From Scatosoma sp045124465 (GTDB lineage: Bacteria; Bacillota; Clostridia; Christensenellales; Borkfalkiaceae), in contig JBGVLV010000016.1 in NCBI GenBank assembly GCA_045124465.1, positions 1-36,224 of the forward strand: a DNA stretch of 36,224 bases, read 5' to 3'. Below, piece after piece: positions 7,965 through 15,037 of the stretch (position 1 is the first letter of the stretch; each line of letters begins with the position of its first letter). A program made the position numbers and the translations under genes. The notes under the pieces were generated by a model. It saw nothing but the letters and a program-made list of their open reading frames with translations. It was not told the origin of the DNA and ran no database searches.

Positions 7965-8029
7965 GTTCGGCGTTTGCGGAAAAGCCCGCAAAGAGCGTTC
8001 GCTCTTGCGGCGATAAACACGCTAATTAA

Positions 8030-8073
8030 GTGGGAGAAGTATCAAATTTTCGAGGGTACTTTGTCAAAACCAC
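8030..8073 (+). promoter_or_regulatory. Ribosomal protein L1 binding site in the rplK leader
   Basis: The leader folds as an outer GTGG/CCAC stem (8030-8033 with 8070-8073) and an inner AAGTATC/GGTACTT stem (with one G-T pair), separated by an asymmetric internal loop GAG versus TGTCAAAA. This GTGGGAG...CAAAACCAC layout mimics the L1-binding site of 23S rRNA (known family behaviour: L1 represses its own rplKA mRNA). It lies 17 nt before the rplK start, so L1 bound here could block initiation. Pairings are visible; the regulation is inferred. Confidence 0.8.
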
Positions 8074-8090
8074 GATAGGAGAAAATATTT

Positions 8091-8516
8091 ATGGCTAAGA
8101 AAATCACAGCAGTCGTAAAATTGCAACTTCCGGCAGGTAAAGCAACGCCTGCCCCCCCCGTAGGCTCGACGCTTGGTCCGTTCGGTATCAACCTGCCCGG
8201 CTTTACGAAGGAATTCAATGCAAAAACGGCAGACAAACCCGGTCTTATAATCCCCGTTGTCGTAACGATCTATCAGGACCGTTCCTTCACGTTCATTTTA
8301 AAGACGCCCCCCGCTCCCGTTCTGATCAAGAAAGCGCTTGGTCTTGAAACGGCAAGCGCGAAACCCAACAGCGTAAAAGTCGGTAAGCTTACGAAAGCGC
8401 AGGTCGAAGAGATCGCGAAGACGAAAATGCCCGATCTTAACTGCACGTCGTTGGAAAGCGCAATGAGTATGATCGCCGGAACCGCTCGCAGTATGGGCGT
8501 GACCGTCGAGGACTAA
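8091..8516 (+). CDS. rplK: 50S ribosomal protein L11
   Basis: A 141-residue L11, the GTPase-centre protein that binds the 1070 region of 23S rRNA. The N-terminal domain shows LQLPAGKATPAPPVGSTLG and the C-terminal RNA-binding domain TSLESAMSMIAGTARSMGV. Length is standard. SD AGGAGAA precedes the ATG. It forms an operon with rplA, probably controlled by the L1 site in its leader. Confidence 0.98.
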   Translation: MAKKITAVVKLQLPAGKATPAPPVGSTLGPFGINLPGFTKEFNAKTADKPGLIIPVVVTIYQDRSFTFILKTPPAPVLIKKALGLETASAKPNSVKVGKLTKAQVEEIAKTKMPDLNCTSLESAMSMIAGTARSMGVTVED

Positions 8517-8577
8517 GTCAAGGAGATGAGCGGCAGAGAGAATATCTCGTCATCGACCGCAAGGAGGATTTAAAATC

Positions 8578-9264
8578 ATGAAACACGGAAAAAAATATCA
8601 AGACAGCGTAAAAGCATTTGATCTGACAAAGCAATACGAGGCGGCGGAGGCCGTTTCCATCTTGCTCGAAACGGCGAAAGCGAAATTTGACGAAACGGTG
8701 GAAATGCACGTTCGTTTGGGCGTAGATCCCCGTCAGGCGGATCAACAGGTCCGCGGCGTACTCGTACTTCCCAACGGTACGGGTAAGACCAAGAAAGTCC
8801 TCGTGATCGCGAAAGGCGCGAAAGCGGACGCAGCGGCGGCAGCCGGCGCGGACTACGTAGGCGCGGAAGAAATGATCGCGAAGATCCAGAACGAAAACTG
8901 GTTCGACTTCGACGTTATGATCACCACCCCCGACATGATGGGTATGGTAGGTCGTATCGGTCGTGTGCTCGGTCCCAAGGGCTTGATGCCTAACCCCAAG
9001 TCCGGTACGGTAACGATGGACGTTGAAAAGGCGATCAAGGAAGTCAAAGCCGGTAAAGTCGAATACAGACTCGACAAGACGGCGATCATTCATTGCCCCA
9101 TCGGCAAGAAGAGCTTTGGCAAAGACAAGCTCGTCGAAAACTTTACGGCTCTTATGGACGCGATCGTAAAGGCGAAACCCGCCTCCGCGAAAGGTCAGTA
9201 CGTAAAGAGCGTGGTCATCGCGTCGACGATGGGACCCGGCGTAAAAGTAGCGACCAAAGCTTAA
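8578..9264 (+). CDS. rplA: 50S ribosomal protein L1
   Basis: A 228-residue L1, the mobile-stalk protein of the ribosomal E site and the translational repressor of the rplKA operon in studied bacteria. Diagnostic segments include VDPRQADQQVRG, LPNGTGK, the LGPKGLMPNPKSGT signature, and the C-terminal SSTMGPGVKV-like end (here ASTMGPGVKV). SD AAGGAGG is well placed. It is the second gene after rplK. Confidence 0.98.
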   Translation: MKHGKKYQDSVKAFDLTKQYEAAEAVSILLETAKAKFDETVEMHVRLGVDPRQADQQVRGVLVLPNGTGKTKKVLVIAKGAKADAAAAAGADYVGAEEMIAKIQNENWFDFDVMITTPDMMGMVGRIGRVLGPKGLMPNPKSGTVTMDVEKAIKEVKAGKVEYRLDKTAIIHCPIGKKSFGKDKLVENFTALMDAIVKAKPASAKGQYVKSVVIASTMGPGVKVATKA

Positions 9265-9355
9265 AGAAAACGCGTATAGCGGAGGGGACTTGTCCGTAAG
9301 ATCGGGTCCGACCTCGTTCGCTTGCGTAAAACAGTAGAAAAAACGATAAAATTTT

Positions 9356-9406
9356 CGCCAAAGACGGTCAAAAACAGTTGACTGTCTTTGGCGGAGATGA
9401 TATAAT
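9356..9406 (+). promoter_or_regulatory. rplJL promoter embedded in a long inverted repeat
   Basis: TTGACT (9378-9383), 17 bp and TATAAT (9401-9406) form a promoter before the rplJ leader. The -35 and spacer lie inside a near-perfect inverted repeat: CGCCAAAGAC (9356-9365) with GTCTTTGGCG (9384-9393), extended inward by GTCAA with TTGAC. There is no T-tract after it, so it is not an ordinary terminator for rplA. Confidence 0.75.
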
Positions 9407-9412
9407 AAGACA

Positions 9413-9541
9413 GTAAAAAATGAAAAGCCGTAGAACACGAGTATCGAAAGATTTGATGGGCGACCGCTCGCGGAGGTTTGAGGAAATAACGCTTTTAAGA
9501 AGTATTGAGTCCTTATGCCGTGCGGCGTGAGGAATTTTTTT
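9413..9541 (+). promoter_or_regulatory. L10 ribosomal protein leader with attenuator
   Basis: The 160-nt leader before rplJ includes a segment with AAAGCCGTAGA and GGAGGTTTGAGG, fitting the L10-leader type found before rplJL in Bacillota (L10(L12)4 binds and favours termination). It ends in a terminator-like hairpin: TCCTTATGCCG (9510-9520) with CGGCGTGAGGA (9523-9533) and a run of eight Ts to 9541. Placement, size and hairpin are seen; the exact covariance match is not tested. Confidence 0.7.
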
Positions 9542-9576
9542 ATCGTCAGGCGGCAACGCTTAAAGGAGGTAAAACT

Positions 9577-10080
9577 ATGTCGGCAAATGTAGAGGCTAAA
9601 AAACAGATCGTAGAAGAGATCAAAACGAAGATCCAGGCAAGTAAGTCTATCGTCCTTGCGGATTATAACAAACTTACCGTTCTGGAAGTAACGGAACTGA
9701 GAAGAAAGTTCAAGGAAGTAAACTGCGAGTACAAAGTATATAAGAACACGCTCGTGAGAAAGGCGTTCAACGAACTCGGCATCACCGAATTCGACAACGA
9801 TCTCAACGGCACGACGGCAACGGTGTTCTGCGCGGACGAAACGAGCGGCGCGGCAGTTTTCGCGAAAGAAACGAAAGCAAATCCCGCACTTGTGGAGAAA
9901 GTCGTTCCCAAATGCGCGTACGTGGACAAGAAGTATCTTGACAAAGCGGGCGTAAAAGAACTTTCCGCGATCCCTTCCAAAGAAGTACTCATCGCGAAAA
10001 TGCTCGGTTGTTTCCAATCTTCGCTTTCCAAGTTCGTTGGCGTTTTGGATCAGATCGCAAAAGCAAAAGAAAGCAACTAA
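9577..10080 (+). CDS. rplJ: 50S ribosomal protein L10
   Basis: A 167-residue L10, the base of the ribosomal stalk onto which L7/L12 dimers dock by its C-terminal helix. Typical features are the N-terminal EAKKQIVEEIKTKIQASKSIVLADY and the VYKNTLVRKAF segment. I start at ATG 9577 (SD AAAGGAGG 8 nt upstream); the frame stays open upstream through the attenuator, which is not coding. It is co-transcribed with rplL. Confidence 0.97.
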   Translation: MSANVEAKKQIVEEIKTKIQASKSIVLADYNKLTVLEVTELRRKFKEVNCEYKVYKNTLVRKAFNELGITEFDNDLNGTTATVFCADETSGAAVFAKETKANPALVEKVVPKCAYVDKKYLDKAGVKELSAIPSKEVLIAKMLGCFQSSLSKFVGVLDQIAKAKESN

Positions 10081-10138
10081 TTATTTAAAACAAAATCTTT
10101 ATTAAAAAATCATTAAAAAATCGGAGGATTAAATTACC

Positions 10139-10507
10139 ATGGACGTACAGAAACTCATTGAAGAAGTAAAAGCTATGACCGTTCTCGAATTGAACGAACT
10201 CGTAAAAGCGTTAGAGGCTGAATTCGGCGTAAGCGCGGCAGTAGCGGCGGCTCCCGCAGCGGCAGGCGCGGCAGAGGCAGCACCCGCAGCGGAAGAAAAG
10301 ACGGAATTCGACGTTGTGCTTAAAGACATCGGCGCAAACAAGATCGCGATCATCAAAGTTGTTCGCGAGGCTACCGGTCTTGGTCTTGCAGACGCGAAGA
10401 AAGCGGTCGAGGCTATGGGCGTTATCAAAGAAAACATGCCCAAAGCAGACGCAGAGGCTCTCGTTGCGAAACTCAAAGAGAACGGCGCTACGGCTGAACT
10501 CAAATAA
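10139..10507 (+). CDS. rplL: 50S ribosomal protein L7/L12
   Basis: A 122-residue L7/L12 stalk protein recruiting translational GTPases. The N-terminal dimerisation domain (to about 33) is followed by an Ala-rich hinge (AAVAAAPAAAGAAEAAPA) and the C-terminal factor-binding domain with KIAIIKVVREATGLGLADAK. SD GGAGG precedes the ATG. A strong terminator follows immediately; rpoB is not the next gene, unlike in many Bacillota. Confidence 0.98.
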   Translation: MDVQKLIEEVKAMTVLELNELVKALEAEFGVSAAVAAAPAAAGAAEAAPAAEEKTEFDVVLKDIGANKIAIIKVVREATGLGLADAKKAVEAMGVIKENMPKADAEALVAKLKENGATAELK

Positions 10508-10530
10508 GTTTTACCGACTGAACAGAAGAA

Positions 10531-10558
10531 AAACGACCGTTTTTGCGGTCGTTTTTTT
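10531..10558 (+). terminator. Terminator after rplL
   Basis: AAACGACCG pairs with CGGTCGTTT over a short T-rich loop and runs into TTTT. It also faces the minus-strand island that ends at 10569. Confidence 0.9.
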
Positions 10559-10568
10559 ATACAATGAT

Positions 10569-10982
10569 TTAGTCTTTCATTTTTAATTTTGATAAATTTA
10601 TGGTAGTTTTTCCTGTGTAGTCGTATTTGTAAATTAGAGCTTTGTTTAATCGGAAATGAAACGTTTGTCTGTGGTAGTGTTCTCTGTAATAGTCAAAGTA
10701 TGAGTAATCAAACAAATCGTCCATAAAGTAAAGGAGCTTATCTTGATAATTATCTTTAATACAATGAATAATATTGTTTTTTAAATACTTTCTTAGATCT
10801 TTGCGCTTTTCTATTCTATAAGCAATAAGATTAGGGAGTAGTTGGTTGAAAAAAGCGTTTGCATTATCGCTGCCGTCCGATTTTCTGAAACCGAAATCGT
10901 CAATATCTGCAAGTAATTGATAATAAACGCCTTCGCTCACTCTAACGCTCAACTTTCCTTGTTCTAAATCAAAAGGTGGCAT
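10569..10982 (-). CDS. Short RHH/WYL-regulator-like protein, unknown function
   Basis: A 137-residue protein whose opening (KLSVRVSEGVYYQLLADIDDFGF, given in parts: LSVRVSEGVYYQL, DDFGF) and the NAFFNQLLPNLIAYR segment resemble the N-terminal, ribbon-helix-helix-like part of a group of clostridial WYL-domain regulators, and the FHFRLNKAL stretch resembles the following linker. The WYL domain itself is missing, so it may be truncated or a short variant. SD AAGGAG precedes the ATG, and the gene overlaps the end of the 278-residue gene by 19 nt. Base composition is AT-rich, unlike the flanking ribosomal genes. Family recognition is tentative. Confidence 0.55.
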   Translation of the reverse strand: MPPFDLEQGKLSVRVSEGVYYQLLADIDDFGFRKSDGSDNANAFFNQLLPNLIAYRIEKRKDLRKYLKNNIIHCIKDNYQDKLLYFMDDLFDYSYFDYYREHYHRQTFHFRLNKALIYKYDYTGKTTINLSKLKMKD

Positions 10983-11800
10983 TTATCACTCCTTATACGA
11001 TTAAATTTTTTAAGAAAGCGTTTCTCTGCTTTTGCGACATTTTTTGTGCAGACAGCTTTAACAATTTTAATTTCATTGCAAGAAAAAATTATTCTATCGT
11101 CGATAAAAACTATATTATCTTCAAGACAACGAATCGTATTTAATCCAAATCCGTTACCGCTCATAAACTCTTCGTAATTGTTGTTAAACCATTCTCTTTT
11201 AAGAAGTAAATAATCGCTAAGCGGTTTATTGGGGGCGTAAGAAGAAATAGCCCAATCATCGTCTGAGCAAGGGTATTTAATTACGTTGGTGCTTCTGATC
11301 CATTCAACACCGTAAAAATTGACTTCAATTTCGTTTGGAGTATTATTATCTGTATAGTATTTAAAAAAGGTCATCGATAATACATTGCCATCCCATCTTG
11401 CTCCTTTGGCAACAGAATCGCTTATATTATAAGGAAAAATATAATCTTTTTTAATTGTTTTTTTGCGTTCATAGTAAGTTTCTTCGCTTAATTCATTTAC
11501 TTGTAAATCACTATCAACGCTAAAGACGAGCCAACCGCCGTATCCCCCAATTTCATAATTTCCGTCTTCATTTTTTTCAATAACAGCACTATGAAAACAA
11601 ATATCATTTTTATTTTCAAGTTGTTTTTTTAGTATATGAAATTTGCCGACTATTTCTAAATAATGGTTTACCATAAACTGACCATTAATGTTGTGTTGGT
11701 GACAATAGGCGTAAACAATAGTATGACTGTTATTTTGTTTGACTAAATCAATATCTAGTTCGTGTGTGCCGTATTTATCAATAATCGCATCGAGTGTCAT
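10964..11800 (-). CDS. Unknown protein, candidate partner of the toxin-like gene
   Basis: A 278-residue soluble protein without signal peptide or membrane span. I do not recognise the family. It is rich in Asn, Tyr, Asp and Ile, with an acidic central part (SDDDWAISSYAPN) and a basic C-terminus (KAEKRFLKKFNRI). Its SD (AAGGAGAA) lies inside the last codons of the toxin-like gene and only 2 nt separate stop and start, so expression is tightly coupled. In polymorphic-toxin loci an immunity gene takes this position; that role is inference only. AT-rich codon use suggests transfer. Confidence 0.6.
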   Translation of the reverse strand: MTLDAIIDKYGTHELDIDLVKQNNSHTIVYAYCHQHNINGQFMVNHYLEIVGKFHILKKQLENKNDICFHSAVIEKNEDGNYEIGGYGGWLVFSVDSDLQVNELSEETYYERKKTIKKDYIFPYNISDSVAKGARWDGNVLSMTFFKYYTDNNTPNEIEVNFYGVEWIRSTNVIKYPCSDDDWAISSYAPNKPLSDYLLLKREWFNNNYEEFMSGNGFGLNTIRCLEDNIVFIDDRIIFSCNEIKIVKAVCTKNVAKAEKRFLKKFNRIRSDKCHLLI

Positions 11801-11802
11801 TG

Positions 11803-12261
11803 TTATTCTCCTTGAATATGACTTTCTTGACTGTTTCTAGTGCAGGGAATCCCATATTTATCTAAATATACTGCGTCATTTTTATCCCCACGCATAAAAT
11901 TGTTTGGAAGTTTATCTTTTTTCCACCAATTGTACCAATGCCAATGCGTTTTATCATCACGAACCAATTGATTTGTGCTTTTTCTCCTATAAGTCACAGG
12001 TGCTTTGGAGTTGGACTTGCTAATTGTTTTTGGCGTTTCATTAGTCCAACCTTGTTTTTCTAGCTTTTGACCTTCTTTAGGTAAATATGACCCCGAGTAT
12101 ACTCTATGCGCTTTGCTCCAATTGTTGTATTGCACTTGCCTGGCATCTTGTGGTCGCAACAATTTACCGATAGTTGTTTTTGGGGGATTTTTTACTTCTT
12201 TATAGCACGCTGGTTTTTGTGTGATTTTGTATATAATCTTATCAATCCAACTTTTTGCCAT
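11803..12261 (-). CDS. Polymorphic-toxin C-terminal-domain-like protein
   Basis: A 152-residue basic, Trp/His-rich protein. The C-terminal half follows a pattern I associate with the effector domains of secreted polymorphic toxins: LEKQGWTNET, then YRRKSTNQLVRDD, HWHWYNWW, YLDKYGIPC and a closing SHI. No N-terminal trafficking module (LXG, WXG, YeeF-like or signal peptide) is present, so it is either an orphan toxin module or a cytoplasmic toxin. SD GAGGTGAT is 8 nt before the ATG. It is first in an AT-rich three-gene set. The family assignment is from memory, activity is unknown, and the exact domain number is not claimed. Confidence 0.6.
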   Translation of the reverse strand: MAKSWIDKIIYKITQKPACYKEVKNPPKTTIGKLLRPQDARQVQYNNWSKAHRVYSGSYLPKEGQKLEKQGWTNETPKTISKSNSKAPVTYRRKSTNQLVRDDKTHWHWYNWWKKDKLPNNFMRGDKNDAVYLDKYGIPCTRNSQESHIQGE

Positions 12262-12753
12262 TAAATTATATCACCTCGTTTGTAAAAAGTCAAGTTTTAA
12301 CGCTTGCACCTATAGTATAACATAATAAAAATGTAAATAATAGCCGACATTTTCAACTCTTTTTTGTCGGACAAAATAAGGTAAAAAAGGTTATAAAAAT
12401 AAATAAAATCGAATCAGAAATATAATAGTTTTGTCGGACAATTTTGTCCTACAAAATTGAACGGCATAGTATATATTTTAAACCAGAGCGCCGACGTACG
12501 GACGAGGAAGGATATTTTTTTTCTTTACGACGAAGTAAAATTATAAAAAGCAGACAAAAGGCGGGGCGGGGAACGCTCCGCCTTTTGCGGTTAAAAAGAC
12601 GGAAAAAACGCATAATCGGGGGATTACGGGCGGTTGTTATGTGTAAAAAAGATAAAATTTGCCGAAACTATCCTAAAACTACTTGACGAGCGACGAAATA
12701 AAGGGTAAAATAGAATAAAACGATCGGATCACGATCTCAGGAGAACTGTCCAA
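12262..12753. other. 492-bp AT-rich intergenic region with operator-like palindromes
   Basis: It holds a candidate minus-strand extended -10 (TATACT with TG upstream, at 12314-12322) for the island, palindromes of the form TTTGTCGGACAAA near 12364 and 12432, a related CCTACAAAA half-site, a GC-rich hairpin at 12555-12587 (CAAAAGGCGG with CCGCCTTTTG) and the promoter of the lipoprotein gene. A short plus-strand frame crosses this hairpin and is judged noncoding. Confidence 0.6.
12683..12711 (+). promoter_or_regulatory. Promoter of the cyclophilin-like lipoprotein gene
   Basis: TTGACG (12683-12688), 17 bp and TAAAAT (12706-12711), about 40 bp before the start codon. Confidence 0.7.
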
Positions 12754-13614
12754 ATGTTTAAAAAGACGATGAAAAAACTTATGTGCGGCGTGCTTGCCGT
12801 TGTCGGTACGGTGGCTTGCGCGGGTACGTTTACCGCTTGCGAAAGCTCTCACCCCAAGGTGGAAATGGAGATCGAATTCAACGGCACTACGTACGAACTC
12901 GAATATAAGTTATACAGAAAGATCGCGCCGGCGACCGTCGAACATTTCCTCGCGCTCGCGGAGAACGGCTATTACGACGGGCTTTGCGTGCACGACTACG
13001 ACGACGACAAGTTATACACGGGCGCGTACAAGTACGAGAGCGAGAACCTCGTTTACCAAAAATATTACGATATCGTAAAAGGCTACGAAAACTTCCCGCA
13101 AAGCGTTTGGACGGACGAGGACAAGACCAACCCGACCTACACGTTGTACGGCGAGTTTTACGCCAACGCCGATTTCACGGTCGAGAACGGTGCGAAGAAA
13201 CAGGAATTCGGTTCGTTGACGATGTACTACACCGACAAGGAGACCGACGACTATCAAGTGGTCGTGGAACGCCACAACGGCGAGGGCATCGCACACCGCG
13301 ACTATCAGGAGAACTGCGCGACTTCGTTGTTCTTTATCTCGATGTCCGATACCTCTAAATCCGACTCCAACTATTGCACGTTCGCAACGCTGGACGAGGA
13401 TAGCGTAGATACGCTCAAAGACCTGCGTACGGCGATAGAGGAATATATCGAGGATAACTACGGCGAGGAGGACGATCCCGAAGAGGCGTTCGCGCCCGAA
13501 ACGGAAACGGAAGTGGACGGCGACGACCCGTTCGTAGACGAGGCGACGACGGAGAAGTACAACGTTCCCAAGAGCGCGATCGTGATCAAGAAAGTATCCG
13601 TCAAGAAATACTAA
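12754..13614 (+). CDS. Cyclophilin-like lipoprotein
   Basis: A 286-residue exported protein. A basic N-terminus (MFKKTMKKL) and a hydrophobic stretch end in FTAC, placing a lipid-modified Cys at residue 29, so it should be anchored to the outer face of the membrane. The IAPATVEHFLALAENGYYDGL segment matches the cyclophilin peptidyl-prolyl isomerase pattern (APKTVENFLKL...GYYDG). The following region is highly divergent and much longer than usual, and the C-terminal quarter is acidic (GEEDDPEEAF). The canonical catalytic Arg/Phe context is not recognisable, so activity is uncertain. It is monocistronic between its promoter and a terminator. Confidence 0.75.
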   Translation: MFKKTMKKLMCGVLAVVGTVACAGTFTACESSHPKVEMEIEFNGTTYELEYKLYRKIAPATVEHFLALAENGYYDGLCVHDYDDDKLYTGAYKYESENLVYQKYYDIVKGYENFPQSVWTDEDKTNPTYTLYGEFYANADFTVENGAKKQEFGSLTMYYTDKETDDYQVVVERHNGEGIAHRDYQENCATSLFFISMSDTSKSDSNYCTFATLDEDSVDTLKDLRTAIEEYIEDNYGEEDDPEEAFAPETETEVDGDDPFVDEATTEKYNVPKSAIVIKKVSVKKY

Positions 13615-13630
13615 GCGAAAGAACGAAACA

Positions 13631-13664
13631 AAAAACGGTACGGAAAAATTTCCGTACCGTTTTC
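13631..13664. terminator. Bidirectional terminator
   Basis: AAAACGGTACGGAAA pairs with TTTCCGTACCGTTTT. T-rich sequence follows on both strands, so it can end both the lipoprotein gene and the convergent small gene at 13680-13913. Confidence 0.85.
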
Positions 13665-13679
13665 GTTTCGTTTACCCGA

Positions 13680-13913
13680 TCAGTCGTTCGCTTTGAGCCA
13701 AGCGTTCGCCTTGTCCGCGCTCATTCTCGTGATGTCCTCTTTGGTGTACTTGGAGTTTGCGCCGCCGTTGGTGTAGAGGAAGAAATTGCCGCTTTCCGTC
13801 TTATACAGGCTTTCCTCATAGCCGTCTTCGCAACCGTAGCAACCGAAGGTCACTTTCTTTACGAGCGTGGAAGTTTCCGTGTCGTAAACTTTCTTACAAA
13901 TAGTCTTTTGCAT
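13680..13913 (-). CDS. Small conserved-looking protein, unknown function
   Basis: A 77-residue soluble protein: MQKTICKKVYDTETS, then FGCYGCEDGYEESLYKT, GNFFLYTNGG and a C-terminal helix ending KANAWLKAND. It reads like a short beta-rich domain. I start at the second ATG (13913) because GAGGT directly abuts the first ATG (13919) and is correctly spaced only for the second. It faces the lipoprotein gene and shares its terminator. The CYGC pair could bind metal, but nothing else supports that. Base composition matches the chromosome. Confidence 0.65.
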   Translation of the reverse strand: MQKTICKKVYDTETSTLVKKVTFGCYGCEDGYEESLYKTESGNFFLYTNGGANSKYTKEDITRMSADKANAWLKAND

Positions 13914-14042
13914 AGTCATACCTCGCTTAATTTATTCTGTATCTCCATACTATACCAAAACGCCCCCGTCTGTCAAGTCCAAACGGGTCGATTTCTTAAA
14001 AAGCGAGCGTATTTTTCTTCCAAATAACCCCTGTTTTCCCGT

Positions 14043-14957
14043 TTATCCCCGTATATCCGTTATCTTTCCGTTCTCGATCTCCGCGGTAAAGTACGCCGCC
14101 TCGAACAGATCCTTGCCCTTTTTCCGTATCAGCGCGCAGGTATGCGGATCGTCCGTGGGCGTTACGCTTATAAAATCGCCCAAAAAACCGACGATCTTTT
14201 CTTTCTCGGCTACGAGTTCGTCGCAGAGCATAACGTCGAAATTCGCCCCGATCAGAACGCTCTCGAAGAACGCGTAGGGCAGCAGTTCGTCCCGTATCTT
14301 TTGCGGCTCGGTACCGCCGTCGCAGGTACGCGCCTGTCGGAGGGTGAACGAGGTCCGTTCCGGCTGACCGCCGCGCAAAGTCCATTTGCAGTCCGCGACC
14401 CGACCGAGCCTGTCGGACAGGGGCAGCGTTGCGGAAAGCACGTCGCCGTCCACTTCGAACGAAAGCACGTTTTCGAGGAGCTTGCGTTCGCCCGTTTGGT
14501 CGTATACGGCGAGGGAGCTTGGGGAACGCAGAAAGAGCAGGTCGGCGTGGAAGGAGAGTTCGCAAACGGAAAAGGCGGGGGGCAGGGTAGCGACGAAGAA
14601 CCCGCGCGGGGATTGCAGGGAGAGCTGGACCGTTCCCTGCACGAAAACGGTGGCAAGACAGTCCCCGAAACGTTCCTGCGCGACGGGGCGCAGGGAGAGA
14701 TCGGCGGGCGGGAAGTCGCGGGCGTAGACCGCGATACCGTCTTTAAGGAGATAGACCTCGCAACCCGTCGGGGGCGTGAAACGGATTTCTTCGGTGAGGA
14801 AGAACCCGATCGGGAGCGCACCTTCGGGGGTGAAACGGACGAAAACGCGGTCTTTCAAAGAGATTTCGGCGTAGCGTTCGAAACGGTCGGTCACGCCGAG
14901 ATAGGCGTCGTTCACGCTCAGGGCGCAGGGCATAGAGGATAAAAAATAAATTTTCAT
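14043..14957 (-). CDS. Hypothetical protein, no family recognised
   Basis: A 304-residue protein without signal peptide or clear membrane helix. It looks beta-rich, with many alternating hydrophobic stretches (VYLLKDGIAVYARDFPP, DLLFLRSPSSLAVYDQTGE) and a short alpha/beta end. Coding character is good: codon use matches neighbours and the frame is long. The start ATG (14957) has no proper SD. A TATAAT on the minus strand (14963-14968) sits only 5 nt upstream, so the mRNA may be leaderless. It is divergent from the DNA-binding-like gene at 15038. Function unknown. Confidence 0.7.
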   Translation of the reverse strand: MKIYFLSSMPCALSVNDAYLGVTDRFERYAEISLKDRVFVRFTPEGALPIGFFLTEEIRFTPPTGCEVYLLKDGIAVYARDFPPADLSLRPVAQERFGDCLATVFVQGTVQLSLQSPRGFFVATLPPAFSVCELSFHADLLFLRSPSSLAVYDQTGERKLLENVLSFEVDGDVLSATLPLSDRLGRVADCKWTLRGGQPERTSFTLRQARTCDGGTEPQKIRDELLPYAFFESVLIGANFDVMLCDELVAEKEKIVGFLGDFISVTPTDDPHTCALIRKKGKDLFEAAYFTAEIENGKITDIRG

Positions 14958-15037
14958 AATTTATTATATTCCCGAGGGTATAAAATTAGAAATATTTGAT
15001 AATAATCACCGTGAAAAACCGCTCGGAGGAAAAAATT

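Noticed and set aside
8518..10017. Long minus-strand frame (499 residues) opposite rplA-rplJ
   Set aside because: It is antisense to unmistakable rplA and rplJ and crosses the L10 leader; its composition reflects the complement of ribosomal genes.
12444..12686. Plus-strand frame of 80 residues
   Set aside because: It is Arg/Lys-rich, has no SD, and runs through a strong hairpin (12555-12587) and into the promoter of the lipoprotein gene.
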